Part shown: positions 36,812 through 45,018 of the stretch, in pieces | Layout of the letters: each line of letters starts with the position of its first letter | Position numbering within the stretch: the first letter of the stretch is position 1 | DNA from: an uncultured Spirochaetota bacterium | Lineage (GTDB): Bacteria > Spirochaetota > UBA4802 > UBA5550 | Length of the DNA stretch: 64,000 bases | NCBI GenBank assembly: GCA_937872225.1 | Contig: CALMRZ010000081.1 | Coordinates: 23,451 to 87,450 of the forward strand | Direction of reading: 5' to 3' | The notes under the pieces: generated by a model | Seen by the model: only the letters and a program-made list of their open reading frames with translations | What the model was told of the DNA's origin: nothing | Databases searched by the model: none | Made by a program: the position numbers and the translations under genes

Positions 36812-37660
36812 CTATATCTTTTTGCTTAACCGCTGTTTTGCCTTTTTAAATTCTCCATCCATGATTTTGTGCGCGAGATTCGGGGCGTGGCGGACAATGG
36901 CCCACAACAGGCGGGACTGACCGGGATGGATGTAGAACTTATTCTGCATTATCCCCTTTATGAGCTTTTGCGCCACTTCTCCGGGATCAAGGAGCCCCCC
37001 GGTTTCCGACATTATCATGACCTCGGCAGGCTTGGTCCTGTTCTCGTTATCAAAGCCGGGGGTCTGCGTATCGGGAGGATACAGGACCGAAAACCTGATG
37101 CCCTGGGGTGCCAGTTCGCTCCGGAGGGCTTCAGTCAGGCCGCATATGGCGAACTTGGTGGGGCAATAGGTCGCGTAACCTATCATGCCGAGGTATCCGA
37201 GCAGGGAGGAGCAAGTTACGATATGTCCCGACCGCCTCTTTATAAAATGCGGCAGGACGATAATAATCGGGACGAGCTGGCCGTAGTAATTGGTTTCCAT
37301 GTTTTTCTTGAAATCTTCAATTGTATAATCCTGGATGTAGCGCGGTTGCGCGTATCCCACAAAATTCATCAGGTAATCCGGGACCCCGCTTTTTTTTATA
37401 TGGGCCTCGATGAGGGGCTTCAGCTTTTTCATGTCCGTGGTGTCGCAGGAAATTGTTGTCACCGACTGGCTGTCGATGATGCGGGCGTTGCTGATTTCAT
37501 CAGAAGCCGTCTTCAGATCATTTTTATTCCTCGCTATGATGCAGACGCTGCCGCCGGCTTTCACGAATTCCAGAGCCACGGCCTTGCCGATGCCTTTTGA
37601 TCCGCCTGAAATTATTGCTGTCTTACCTGAAAAATGTTGTTTTACGCTGGCCATGTGCAT
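36812..37660 (-). CDS. short-chain dehydrogenase, 3-ketosphinganine reductase-like
   Basis: 282 residues, classical SDR. The cofactor motif is AIISGGSKGIGKAVALEFVK; the active site has TCSSLLGYLGMIGYATYCPTK with Ser, Tyr and Lys in the order S-x11-Y-x3-K. NFVGYAQPRYIQDYTIEDF and SVLYPPDTQTPGF resemble eukaryotic 3-ketodihydrosphingosine reductase. A C-terminal basic helix may hold it near the membrane. It is divergent from the acyl-AMP ligase/ACP/SPT-like genes, whose products would supply its substrate, which supports the call; the reaction is inferred. The GGGGGATC site fixes the start at 37660. Confidence 0.82.
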   Translation of the reverse strand: MHMASVKQHFSGKTAIISGGSKGIGKAVALEFVKAGGSVCIIARNKNDLKTASDEISNARIIDSQSVTTISCDTTDMKKLKPLIEAHIKKSGVPDYLMNFVGYAQPRYIQDYTIEDFKKNMETNYYGQLVPIIIVLPHFIKRRSGHIVTCSSLLGYLGMIGYATYCPTKFAICGLTEALRSELAPQGIRFSVLYPPDTQTPGFDNENRTKPAEVMIMSETGGLLDPGEVAQKLIKGIMQNKFYIHPGQSRLLWAIVRHAPNLAHKIMDGEFKKAKQRLSKKI

Positions 37661-38185
37661 GATCCCCCGGATGTAGTTGTTGGAAAAAGAGAAAATGAGA
37701 TCAGATGTTATATGTCAATGAATATTCGGATTATGATAAAGGTAATGCAAAACCGGTGTTCAAAAAAGTGCTAACTGGATTTCAGTTGCATATATGATAC
37801 GTGGTGTGGACTTTTTTTAATACGTTTCAGATTTTTTTATTTAATGGCCTTAAATTAAAGAATAAGGTGGAAAATGCGGGAAAAATAAAAAAATATTTGG
37901 CATAAAACTTGCATATTAATTATTCAATGCTTAAAAAGTCACAAGACATAATCAATAATTAAAGGATAGGTTATTTTCTTTCTTGACATTGAGCCAAAAT
38001 AAAAAGAAGTATCTTGTTTTTTTAGAACAAGGGTATTACTAAAAAATATAATTATGAGATTTCGTCAATAAAATCGTTTCAGAATTATTTTACATAGCTT
38101 CTTTGCCGCTTCCAACGGCAGCGCCGCGTATAAATAATTTCTTATGCCAGAGCAGTTTGATGGCCTTCATGGTAAGGAAGGACAG
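37661..38185. other. AT-rich divergent promoter region of the sphingolipid genes
   Basis: 525 bp, markedly AT-rich, between the SDR and the acyl-AMP ligase. A good -35 TTGACA lies at 37983-37988 for the rightward unit, but the -10 is weak (AAGTAT near 38007). No open frame with a ribosome site was found. The length would allow regulation in both directions. Confidence 0.5.
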
Positions 38186-40048
38186 ATGTATATGCTAAAA
38201 AAATCTATTAAGGATATGCACATGAATGCAGCACCAGTAGCAAACAAGGCGGCACACCTGAAAAATCATTCCAGGTATGAATTGAAAGCCCAGACACTTA
38301 TCGAATCTCTTGAAAAAAGAGCGGGATTAAAACCGGAATTCCTGATATTCATGGACTTGAAAAACAAGGAAACGAGAGTATCGGCGCTGGAGGTCCTGGA
38401 AAAGGCCCGGTCGGCTGCACAGTACCTCATGGCCAGGGGGCTGAAGCAGGGCGATAAGGTCGTCATCATGCTTCCCACGGGCCAGAATTTCGCTTATATC
38501 TATTTCGGCGTTATTATCGCCGGCGGCGTCCCGGTGCCCGTCAGCCAGCCTGCCGGAACCAACAACCTTGCCAAGTATCTTGACAACCTTACCCATATCA
38601 TACATGATTGCGAAGCCAGGTTTTTCATCACCTACGACAAGATAAAGCTCATCGCGGGAAGCCTGATGAATATCTCAAACCTGGTAAACGGTTTTCTCTT
38701 TGATGAAGAGATCTTCGCCAACCCGGTGCCGGCGGAGCACCACAGGAAGTTCCCCGTGGTAAGGACAGACGACCTGGCCCTTATCCAGTATACCTCCGGG
38801 ACGACGGGAAAGCCCAAGGGCGTCATGCTCTCCCACCGCAACCTGCTCCACAACATACACGGCATCGGCGTTGCCAGCGCCATGACCGACAGTGACGTGG
38901 GCATCAGCTGGCTTCCCATGTACCATGACATGGGGCTCATCGGCGGCTTTTTATCGACCATGTACTGGAACATATCCCTGGTGCTCATGGCGCCGGAAGC
39001 CTTCATATTCAGGCCCTTCTGGTGGCTTGAAAATATCTCGAAGTACCGTGTCACCATGGGCGTGGCGCCCAATTTCGGCTACCATTACTGCGTTACCCGG
39101 ATTGACGATAAAGATTTACATAAGCTTGACCTCAGTTCGTGGCGTCTTGCCCTGAACGGCGCGGAGCCGGTGGACCGGAACACCCTGAACAAGTTCCTCG
39201 ACAAGTTCAGGCCCTGCGGGCTCAGGGACGACATCTTTCTCCCGGTCTACGGAATGGCGGAGGACAGCCTGGCCGCGACCTTCCCGGCGCTGGATAAAAC
39301 CACGGTGGTGCGGCGGTTCGTGCGCAGCGTCCTCGAGGAGGAGGACCGCGTCGTCGATTCAGCCAGCGAGAACACGCAGGAGTACATAGACCTGGTGTCG
39401 GTCGGCTATCCCCTGGTGGGTCAGGAGATCAAGATCGTCGGCGAGCATGGCAGGACATTGAACGAGCGGGAGGTCGGGGAGGTGTGCGTGAAGAGCCCCA
39501 GCCTCATGAGCGGCTATTACAAGAATCCGAAAGCCACGAAGGAAGCGGTCAGGGACGGATGGCTCCATTCCGGCGACATGGGCTTCATCCTTGACGGCAT
39601 GCTCTACATATCGGGCCGGAAAAAGGAGATGATCATCAAGCGCGGCAAGAACATCTATCCCTATGACGTGGAGAGGATCGCCCAGACGGTCAGGGGGATC
39701 CGCAAGGGGTGCTGCGCCGCCTTTGACGTCCATAACGAGGAACAGGGGACCGAAGACCTTGTGCTGGTTTGTGAAACCACGGTGAAGCACAAGCATGAAC
39801 TGGAGCGGATCAGGCAGGAAATCCATAACGAGATCCTGGCCAAGCTGGGCATAGCGCCGGACGATATCAGGCTGGTCCCCAGGGAAACGATCCCGAAGAC
39901 CACCAGCGGGAAGACCCAGCGGATCCTGTGCAAGAAGATATACCTCGAGGGCGAACTCATCCCGAGGAAAAGCAAGAACCTCTTGGTGCTGGCCAGGACC
40001 TTCCTGATGAGCCATTTCCATCTCTTCAGAAGGCGCCTCAAGCAATAG
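38186..40048 (+). CDS. fatty acyl-AMP ligase / acyl-ACP synthetase
   Basis: 620 residues, ANL superfamily. Adenylation motifs: IQYTSGTTGKPKGVMLSH near residue 202, SWLPMYHDMGLIGGF, APNFGYHYCV, LNGAEPVD, GWLHSGDMGF and the C-terminal lysine motif IPKTTSGKTQR. The DMGLIGGF and LNGAEPV forms are typical of fatty acyl-AMP ligases that load an ACP rather than CoA. An ACP gene follows, so it probably charges that ACP. The AAGGAAGG site supports start 38186 over 38144. First gene of a fatty-acyl/ACP/oxoamine synthase unit. Confidence 0.93.
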   Translation: MYMLKKSIKDMHMNAAPVANKAAHLKNHSRYELKAQTLIESLEKRAGLKPEFLIFMDLKNKETRVSALEVLEKARSAAQYLMARGLKQGDKVVIMLPTGQNFAYIYFGVIIAGGVPVPVSQPAGTNNLAKYLDNLTHIIHDCEARFFITYDKIKLIAGSLMNISNLVNGFLFDEEIFANPVPAEHHRKFPVVRTDDLALIQYTSGTTGKPKGVMLSHRNLLHNIHGIGVASAMTDSDVGISWLPMYHDMGLIGGFLSTMYWNISLVLMAPEAFIFRPFWWLENISKYRVTMGVAPNFGYHYCVTRIDDKDLHKLDLSSWRLALNGAEPVDRNTLNKFLDKFRPCGLRDDIFLPVYGMAEDSLAATFPALDKTTVVRRFVRSVLEEEDRVVDSASENTQEYIDLVSVGYPLVGQEIKIVGEHGRTLNEREVGEVCVKSPSLMSGYYKNPKATKEAVRDGWLHSGDMGFILDGMLYISGRKKEMIIKRGKNIYPYDVERIAQTVRGIRKGCCAAFDVHNEEQGTEDLVLVCETTVKHKHELERIRQEIHNEILAKLGIAPDDIRLVPRETIPKTTSGKTQRILCKKIYLEGELIPRKSKNLLVLARTFLMSHFHLFRRRLKQ

Positions 40049-40161
40049 GTCCCTAATCCTGCAACCCAAAATATTCATTGAAAATATAGCGGCGTATATC
40101 ACAATGTGCTGTCGGGTGCAGTGCCGCACGGCGCGTGCATATTCCCGCTAAGGAGACAACA

Positions 40162-40413
40162 ATGGGAAGTGTTACAGCGGATCAGATTCGCAAGGATTTT
40201 CTCGCCATCATAGCCAAGCTGTCGGGTAAAAAACCGGACCAGCTGAAGGACGGGGACCGGTTCAGGGAGGACCTGGGATTCGACAGCCTCAAGAGCATGG
40301 AGGCCATATCCCGGATCACGGAAATGTATGATTTCGATCCCGACCTGGACGAGGTCATGGAACTCCAGACAATCGTCGAAGTCATCAGGTACCTTGAGAA
40401 AAAGCTTATGTGA
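40162..40413 (+). CDS. acyl carrier protein dedicated to the cluster
   Basis: 83 residues. The phosphopantetheine site is Ser42 in [14 protein letters not shown]. It is acidic, four-helix in layout, and ends RYLEKKL. Start 40162 follows TAAGGAGA; the upstream ATG at 40135 has none. Placed between the acyl-AMP ligase and the oxoamine synthase, it probably presents the acyl chain to the latter, as the AcpR carrier does in Caulobacter ceramide synthesis. Confidence 0.93.
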   Translation: MGSVTADQIRKDFLAIIAKLSGKKPDQLKDGDRFREDLGFDSLKSMEAISRITEMYDFDPDLDEVMELQTIVEVIRYLEKKLM

Positions 40414-40471
40414 GCCGCGGCGGCGCACGGGCTGAAGAACACGCCGATATTTTTCAGAGTGAGGATGTTAC

Positions 40472-41665
40472 ATGAGTCAGTTAGTCAGCGATGCGATGAA
40501 GCAGCAGGCTGCGCTCCTGTCGATGCTGCGCAGGGAGAACATATACACCTACAGCCTGGAGGTGACGTCCGCCTGCGCCAACCGCATCACGGTGAGCGGT
40601 AGGGAGCGGATAAATTTTATATCCAACAATTACCTGGGATTTTCAACGCACCCCGAGGTGCTGAAAGCGGTCAGGAAGGCCCTGGACACGTATGGGCTGG
40701 GCATCGGGGGTTCGCCCCTCGCGTGCGGCACCACGGACATCCATTACCGGCTGCAGGAAAAGATCGCGCGCCTCTATGAAAGGGAATCGTGCGTGCTCCT
40801 CCCCAGCGGATACCAGGCCCTCCTCGCGTCGATTCAGGCAACCATCGGCAAGGGCGATGTCGCCCTCCTGGACAGCCTGGTCCACCGCAGCATCGTCGAC
40901 GGGGTCACCCTGTCCGGCAGCGACAAGCGCATGTGGCTCCACAATGACACGGAGGACCTGGCGTCGCTTCTGGAACGGGTCAAGTCCAAGTACCAGCGGA
41001 TGCTCGTTATCGTCGATTCGGTCTACAGCATGGACGGCGACTGGGCCGACCTGAAGGAGCTCAACCGCCTGAAAGAGGAGCATGGCGCGCTCCTCCTCAT
41101 CGACGAGGCCCACAGCCTCGGCGTTCTGGGCAAGCGCGGCTACGGCCTCCCGGACCAGTTCGAGATGCCCCATGCCCCGGATGTCATTGCCGGTACCTTC
41201 TCCAAGTTCGCCGGAGCGGTGGGCGGCTTCGTGGCGGGGCCGTCGGATTTCATAGACCACCTCCGGCACAACGCCTCGGCATACATTTTCTCCGCGTCGC
41301 TGCCCCCCATGACCGCGGCGGGGGTGTACCGCTCCTTCGAGCTTCTTGATGAAGAGCCTCAGTGGCGCGAAAGGCTCTGGGACAACATATCCTATTTTCT
41401 CAAGGGGCTGAAGGACCTCGGCTTCGATACCGGCCCCTCGCGGACGGCCGTGGTGCCGCTCCTCATCCGCGATGTGGAAAAGACCATGACCTTCAACAAG
41501 ATGATCTTCGACGAAGGCGTGTACGCGTCGCCCATCGTGCACCCGGCGGTGCCCCCGGCGGAATCGCGCATCCGTCTCGGCGTCATGGCGACCCATACAC
41601 GGGAAGACCTCGATAAAAGCTTCGAGGTGTTCAGAAAGGTCGGGAAAAAGCTGGGTGTTATTTAA
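40472..41665 (+). CDS. spt: alpha-oxoamine synthase, serine palmitoyltransferase-like
   Basis: 397 residues. PLP-dependent fold type I: INFISNNYLGFSTHPEVLKA, GGSPLACGTTDIHYRLQEKI, VDSVYSMDGDWADL, IDEAHSLGVLGKRG and GTFSKFAGAVGG with the Schiff-base Lys245. The family also includes AONS (BioF) and KBL; the call to SPT rests on neighbours (acyl-AMP ligase, ACP, ketosphinganine-reductase-like SDR) rather than residues alone. It would condense serine with an acyl-ACP to 3-ketosphinganine. Followed by a 28-bp palindrome and a broken GNAT gene. Confidence 0.85.
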   Translation: MSQLVSDAMKQQAALLSMLRRENIYTYSLEVTSACANRITVSGRERINFISNNYLGFSTHPEVLKAVRKALDTYGLGIGGSPLACGTTDIHYRLQEKIARLYERESCVLLPSGYQALLASIQATIGKGDVALLDSLVHRSIVDGVTLSGSDKRMWLHNDTEDLASLLERVKSKYQRMLVIVDSVYSMDGDWADLKELNRLKEEHGALLLIDEAHSLGVLGKRGYGLPDQFEMPHAPDVIAGTFSKFAGAVGGFVAGPSDFIDHLRHNASAYIFSASLPPMTAAGVYRSFELLDEEPQWRERLWDNISYFLKGLKDLGFDTGPSRTAVVPLLIRDVEKTMTFNKMIFDEGVYASPIVHPAVPPAESRIRLGVMATHTREDLDKSFEVFRKVGKKLGVI

Positions 41666-41673
41666 ACAAATAT

Positions 41674-41701
41674 GAAGGCGGGGTCACGTGACCCCGCCTT
41701 C
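41674..41701. terminator. 28-bp perfect palindrome after spt
   Basis: The 14-base arm GAAGGCGGGGTCAC is followed immediately by its complement, so the whole 28 bp is one perfect palindrome with no loop base. No T run follows. The core GGCGGGGTCACGTG is repeated after fliG at 50755. Confidence 0.6.
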
Positions 41702-41719
41702 ATCACATGGAATTTTATT

Positions 41720-41827
41720 ATGAGCAAAATAAAAATCCTTCCCCTTTCAAACAGTAAATCAGACATTAAAAAATTCGTGACCTGCGCCTGGAACTTCTAC
41801 CGGGATAATCCCGACCGGGATCCCGGT
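41720..41827 (+). pseudogene. truncated GNAT-type acyltransferase, ceramide-synthase-like remnant
   Basis: A frame from ATG 41720 begins MSKIKILPLSNSKSDIKKFV and continues TCAWNFYRDNPDRDPG. This matches the N-terminal pattern of the large GNAT-like family that includes bacterial ceramide synthase (basic strand, then KxFIxxxWxxYxxxPxxxPP). The similarity stops near residue 36, at a 16-bp palindrome (41813-41828); after that the frame runs open only as a shadow of the opposite-strand ferredoxin gene. A full gene would need about 350 more codons. It lies right after spt, where the N-acyltransferase would be expected. The family call is moderate because only about 35 residues remain. Confidence 0.55.
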
Positions 41828-41876
41828 CGAGACCTTGCCCGGGTCCCGGGCCTGACTATGACCGATAGTTATCAGT
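41813..41876. repeat. palindromes and CCGATAGTTATC repeat at the gene break
   Basis: GACCGGGATCCCGGTC (41813-41828, perfect 16-bp palindrome), GCCCGGGTCCCGGGC (41837-41851, arms of 7) and GACCGATAGTTATCAGT (41860-41876), a copy of the repeat at 15240. These sit exactly where the GNAT-like frame loses similarity. Confidence 0.65.
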
Positions 41877-41879
41877 CAA

Positions 41880-42299
41880 TTAATCCAGATCGATACTCGC
41901 CCCTGACATCGCCCCAACGGGGCACGCGATCTTGCATAACCCGCAGGCGACGCACTTTTCGTGGTCGAATTTCACTTCCATGGTGGCCCGGTCAATGGAA
42001 AGGGCGTCCACGCGGCACACGGAGGTGCAGGCGCCGCAGTTGATGCAGCGTTCATCGTCCCTGACGATCCTGTTGACCAGGGTCTCCACCGTTACGCCTT
42101 CCCTGACGAGGTACTCGATACTGCCGTTGATCGATTCCTCGGTGCCGCGGAGCTCAAGGATGAGCCTCCCTTCAAGCTTGGGAAGGATCTTTGCCTCCAG
42201 CACGTTGAAGACCACGTCGAAGTCCCTGGCGAGGCGATATATCAACGGCTTGTACATTATCTTCTTGTTGAATATGAGCAACACGTTTTTTGAGTTCAT
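41880..42299 (-). CDS. NIL-domain ferredoxin (two 4Fe-4S clusters)
   Basis: 139 residues. Residues 1-78 are a NIL domain (LLIFNKKIMYKPLIYRLARD; EGRLILELRGTEESINGSI). Residues 85-95 (CINCGACTSVC) and 116-126 (CVACGLCKIAC) are two CxxCxxCxxxC clusters. In methanogens a NIL-ferredoxin partners a DUF39 protein in making homocysteine from aspartate semialdehyde and sulfide. Start 42299 follows AAGGAG; the longer Arg-rich frame from 42389 is not used. Its ATG overlaps the UPF0280 stop by 4 bp, so the three genes are one operon. It is the last gene. Confidence 0.9.
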   Translation of the reverse strand: MNSKNVLLIFNKKIMYKPLIYRLARDFDVVFNVLEAKILPKLEGRLILELRGTEESINGSIEYLVREGVTVETLVNRIVRDDERCINCGACTSVCRVDALSIDRATMEVKFDHEKCVACGLCKIACPVGAMSGASIDLD

Positions 42300-43030
42300 G
42301 ATGATTCTCCTTCCGGATCTGCCAGCTCCACTTCTCCCCTGGCCGCGAGACGGTCGCGGTATAGTATCACCACGCCGGCGGCGCCGCAACTCATGCCGTA
42401 ATCCGCGGCGTACTCCATGGTTTCAGCGCCCTGCACCCTGTTGCACGCTTCAGTGGCTATGGCGTCAGCCAGGGCCGCGTCCGGGGCGATAATCGTGGCC
42501 GCGTCGGCCTTGCCGAAGCTGAAGGAATGGCCTATCCGGGCCGACGAGGTGCAGATGCCGCAGGGCGTCCGGTCCGGATGGACCTTCAGCGCGACGGCGT
42601 TGAAATACATCCCTCCGGGATAAATGAGCACCGATGCGGGGGACGTAATCCGCATCCATATATCGCCGCCGTTCTCAATAATTATTTCCTCGGAGTATCC
42701 CATGAGCTCCCGGCCGACGGCTTCGGCCACGGCCCCCGCCACCGCCGCCATGGGGCCAACGCCGGCGCGCTCCGACGCGTCGTACATCATGGTGACGATT
42801 TCCGGGCAGCCGTCAAGGCGCTCCACCGGCGTGTAGGAGGTGAGGAACCCGTTCTGCCGGTCGATATGGCGGAGTATCTCCTCCCTGGCGCGGCGGACAA
42901 GGCGCTCCGCCTGCGCGGACAGGTCGCTTCCGGCCCTGATAAACAGGTCCGATGTTTCCACCTTCACGCGGAAGCTTTGCCATCGTTCGGTCTCGGTGAA
43001 GTCGCGGTATGTCCGTCCGGCGCTTTTCAT
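42296..43030 (-). CDS. UPF0280 (ApbE-like) protein of the homocysteine locus
   Basis: 244 residues. Recognisable UPF0280/COG2122 features are TSDLFIRAGSDLSAQAERLV, GVGPMAAVAGAVAEAVGREL, IIIENGGDIWMR, GICTSSARIGHSFSFGKADA and AADYGMSCGAAG. It is distantly related to ApbE flavin transferases. A COG2122 protein improves sulfide assimilation in Methanosarcina alongside the DUF39 and NIL-ferredoxin pair. It overlaps both neighbours by 4 bp, which argues that all three act together. Cytoplasmic. Confidence 0.88.
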   Translation of the reverse strand: MKSAGRTYRDFTETERWQSFRVKVETSDLFIRAGSDLSAQAERLVRRAREEILRHIDRQNGFLTSYTPVERLDGCPEIVTMMYDASERAGVGPMAAVAGAVAEAVGRELMGYSEEIIIENGGDIWMRITSPASVLIYPGGMYFNAVALKVHPDRTPCGICTSSARIGHSFSFGKADAATIIAPDAALADAIATEACNRVQGAETMEYAADYGMSCGAAGVVILYRDRLAARGEVELADPEGESS

Positions 43031-44217
43031 CCTGCCGTTCCTTTTTTATACGGCACCGTGGGAAGCGGCGTCTGGGGCACGCCGATGGTGAAGCCCTTCA
43101 TGATCCACTCCTTGAGTTCCAGGGCGATCTTTTTCGCCATGGGGTAGCTCGAAAGGGGCGAGGCATCAATGGTCTTGCCCATCAATTCTATTTTGCCGGT
43201 CTTGAGCTCGGCGTAGGTCACCTCCCCGAGAGGTTTGCCTATGCCGTAAGGGGTCTCGTTGCCGTAGTCGTAGACCTGGCAGGGGAGGTCCCTGTCGGAC
43301 TGGCCCGTAAAGTAGGCCATGTCCTCGTTGATGATGGGGATAGGTATGCCGATGCCGATCATGATGGAACAGCCGTACCCGGTGAAGGAGGCGCCGCGGA
43401 CGTAGCGCGGGTCCATCTGCTTCATATCGCCCATGACCGCCAGGGTGCCGGCGCCCTCGCAGGGGATGCCGTTGGCGCCCCTCTTGCAGTCCGGGGCGTG
43501 CTGGGTGCCGTGCCATACCACGGAGCCGGCGGCGCCGCAGAGGAATATCCGCGTGCCGGTGCCGATGGTCCAGTAGAAGGGATCGTTCAGGAGCGGGGAG
43601 AGCTGCCCGGAGGTGGAATAGGTGGCGTTGGCCATGTCCGGCTTCAGGATACCCATGTAGGTGTAGATGGTCTTGCGCGAACAGTTCACGGCGCAGTTGT
43701 AGTTCTGGTAGGCGTTGCGGGGATTGAACATGATGGCGTTCCTGAGGTCGTTGATCGTTATCATTGCCTCGTGTTCCTTCAGGGGGTAGCAGTCCGTTCC
43801 GTATCCGGAGGCCGTGAGCCGTACCCGCTTGCCGGCGATGAGGTCCTCGATGACATGGCCGCCGCCGTACTTGAATTTGCCGGGGTGGACCCTGTTGAGG
43901 GGATCATCGTCCTGCACCTGGGTCGCGCCAATGTAGCAGTCAACGGCCGCGATGCCGCCGTAGGCCTCCACGTTGTTAAGCCATATCTTTGACGCCTTGA
44001 TGCGCGGTTTCGTGTGCCCGATATTGATAAAGGCGCCGGAAGAGCACATGGCGCTGAAGGTCCCGGTGGTGACCACGTCGACCTTCTTGAAGGCCCCGTC
44101 AACGCCTTCCTTTTTTACGATTTCAGGCATCTCTTCGGCGGTGACGACTACGGCCCTGCCTTCCCTGATTTTCTGGTTTATTTCTTCGTAACTCTTTTTG
44201 ATTTCCACGTCGCCCAT
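43027..44217 (-). CDS. DUF39 (COG1900) homocysteine-biosynthesis protein
   Basis: 396 residues. DUF39 signatures: VVVTAEEMPEIVKKEG, DVVTTGTFSAMCSSGAFINI, EAYGGIAAVDCYIGATQ, NPRNAYQNYNCAVNCSRKTI and TGYGCSIMIGIGIPIPI. The conserved Cys residues in MCSSGAF and NYNCAVN are candidates for a persulfide. In Methanosarcina the DUF39 protein with NIL-ferredoxin converts aspartate semialdehyde and sulfide to homocysteine. No CBS domain is attached here. First gene of a three-gene overlapping operon. ATG 44217. Confidence 0.9.
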   Translation of the reverse strand: MGDVEIKKSYEEINQKIREGRAVVVTAEEMPEIVKKEGVDGAFKKVDVVTTGTFSAMCSSGAFINIGHTKPRIKASKIWLNNVEAYGGIAAVDCYIGATQVQDDDPLNRVHPGKFKYGGGHVIEDLIAGKRVRLTASGYGTDCYPLKEHEAMITINDLRNAIMFNPRNAYQNYNCAVNCSRKTIYTYMGILKPDMANATYSTSGQLSPLLNDPFYWTIGTGTRIFLCGAAGSVVWHGTQHAPDCKRGANGIPCEGAGTLAVMGDMKQMDPRYVRGASFTGYGCSIMIGIGIPIPIINEDMAYFTGQSDRDLPCQVYDYGNETPYGIGKPLGEVTYAELKTGKIELMGKTIDASPLSSYPMAKKIALELKEWIMKGFTIGVPQTPLPTVPYKKGTAG

Positions 44218-45018
44218 GGTGTGCTCCGGAATATGGATGTCTCATTGGCTACATACCCGCGGGGCGGTATTTGTTCAACTGTTTTTTTGTCATTGCCCCG
44301 GTCCGGGGCGTGGGTGCGCCCGGGTTCCCCGGGCGGGGACTTTCACACTTTTCTTTTGTCGCCAAAAGAAAAGTGTGAAAAAGAAAAGTGCCCGCCTGCT
44401 GTTTCTGCCTTCGGCTTCCCTGCGCTTCTCGACAGACGCGGGGGCTGCGTAACAGAGCCAGCCTGCCTATGGCAGGCTCAACGCCGCACTTTTCCCGACA
44501 TCCATGTCGGGGTGCGGCACTAGGGCCTCCTGCCCTTAGCATTCACTCACCCTTTTTCCGCGTCTGTCTGCGATGCTCGGCGAAACAAAGGGCGGGTTTG
44601 CTCCTAGCGGATATTAATAATCATACCTGCGTTATGGATGCTGATCTACAAATGTACATATATTTATCCACACCCACCAGCCTCAAAACATCCGCCTGAA
44701 AGGCGGATACTGATAGCCGATTGTTGTCCGAGGCTGCACAGAGCGAAGCGAATGCAGCCGAGTTAATCGCCCAGCCTCCGCCGGCGTCTGAGGCGGCGGG
44801 GGTGAGGAGGAGCGCGAGAGGAAGAGGGGAAGCCACACTGAGCAAACAGGATGTTTGCCCGCCGCCGCCGGCAGGATGCCGAAATAGCGGCGGCCTTCTC
44901 CTCGCTAATCCCTTTTTTACTTGCCATCAACCCCGCCATCAGCTATAACGTGACGTGCGGATGATATTCGCAGGCGCATTGCGCGAACCTTTACAGCCAA
45001 AAAGATCCGGAGATTGCC
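44218..45018. repeat. gene-free hairpin island A
   Basis: 801 bp with no credible gene. It is dense in inverted repeats: an 18-bp perfect repeat at 44341-44380; 11-bp arms GACAGACGCGG (44431-44441) and CCGCGTCTGTC (44558-44568) enclosing two bulged hairpins (44455-44479 and 44483-44518); ATCCGCC-TGAAA-GGCGGAT (44690-44708); and GCAAACA-GGA-TGTTTGC (44842-44858). Several short frames cross it but lack ribosome sites and are interrupted by the palindromes. The promoter for the gene at 45019 is not obvious. Confidence 0.7.
44341..44380. repeat. perfect 18-bp inverted repeat with TCGC loop
   Basis: TTTCACACTTTTCTTTTG (44341-44358), TCGC, CAAAAGAAAAGTGTGAAA (44363-44380). The stem is AT-rich and perfectly paired. 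The arm is partly echoed just downstream (AAGAAAAGTG). It could act as a terminator for nothing obvious, since both flanking genes point away from it. Confidence 0.85.

Noticed and set aside
44451..44520. Resemblance of the hairpins to integron attC sites
   Set aside because: The core R'' and R' boxes do not pair as required and no integrase or cassette is near.
44014..44948. Several short frames in and near the hairpin island at 44.2-45.0 kb
   Set aside because: They run through perfect palindromes, lack ribosome sites and resemble no protein.
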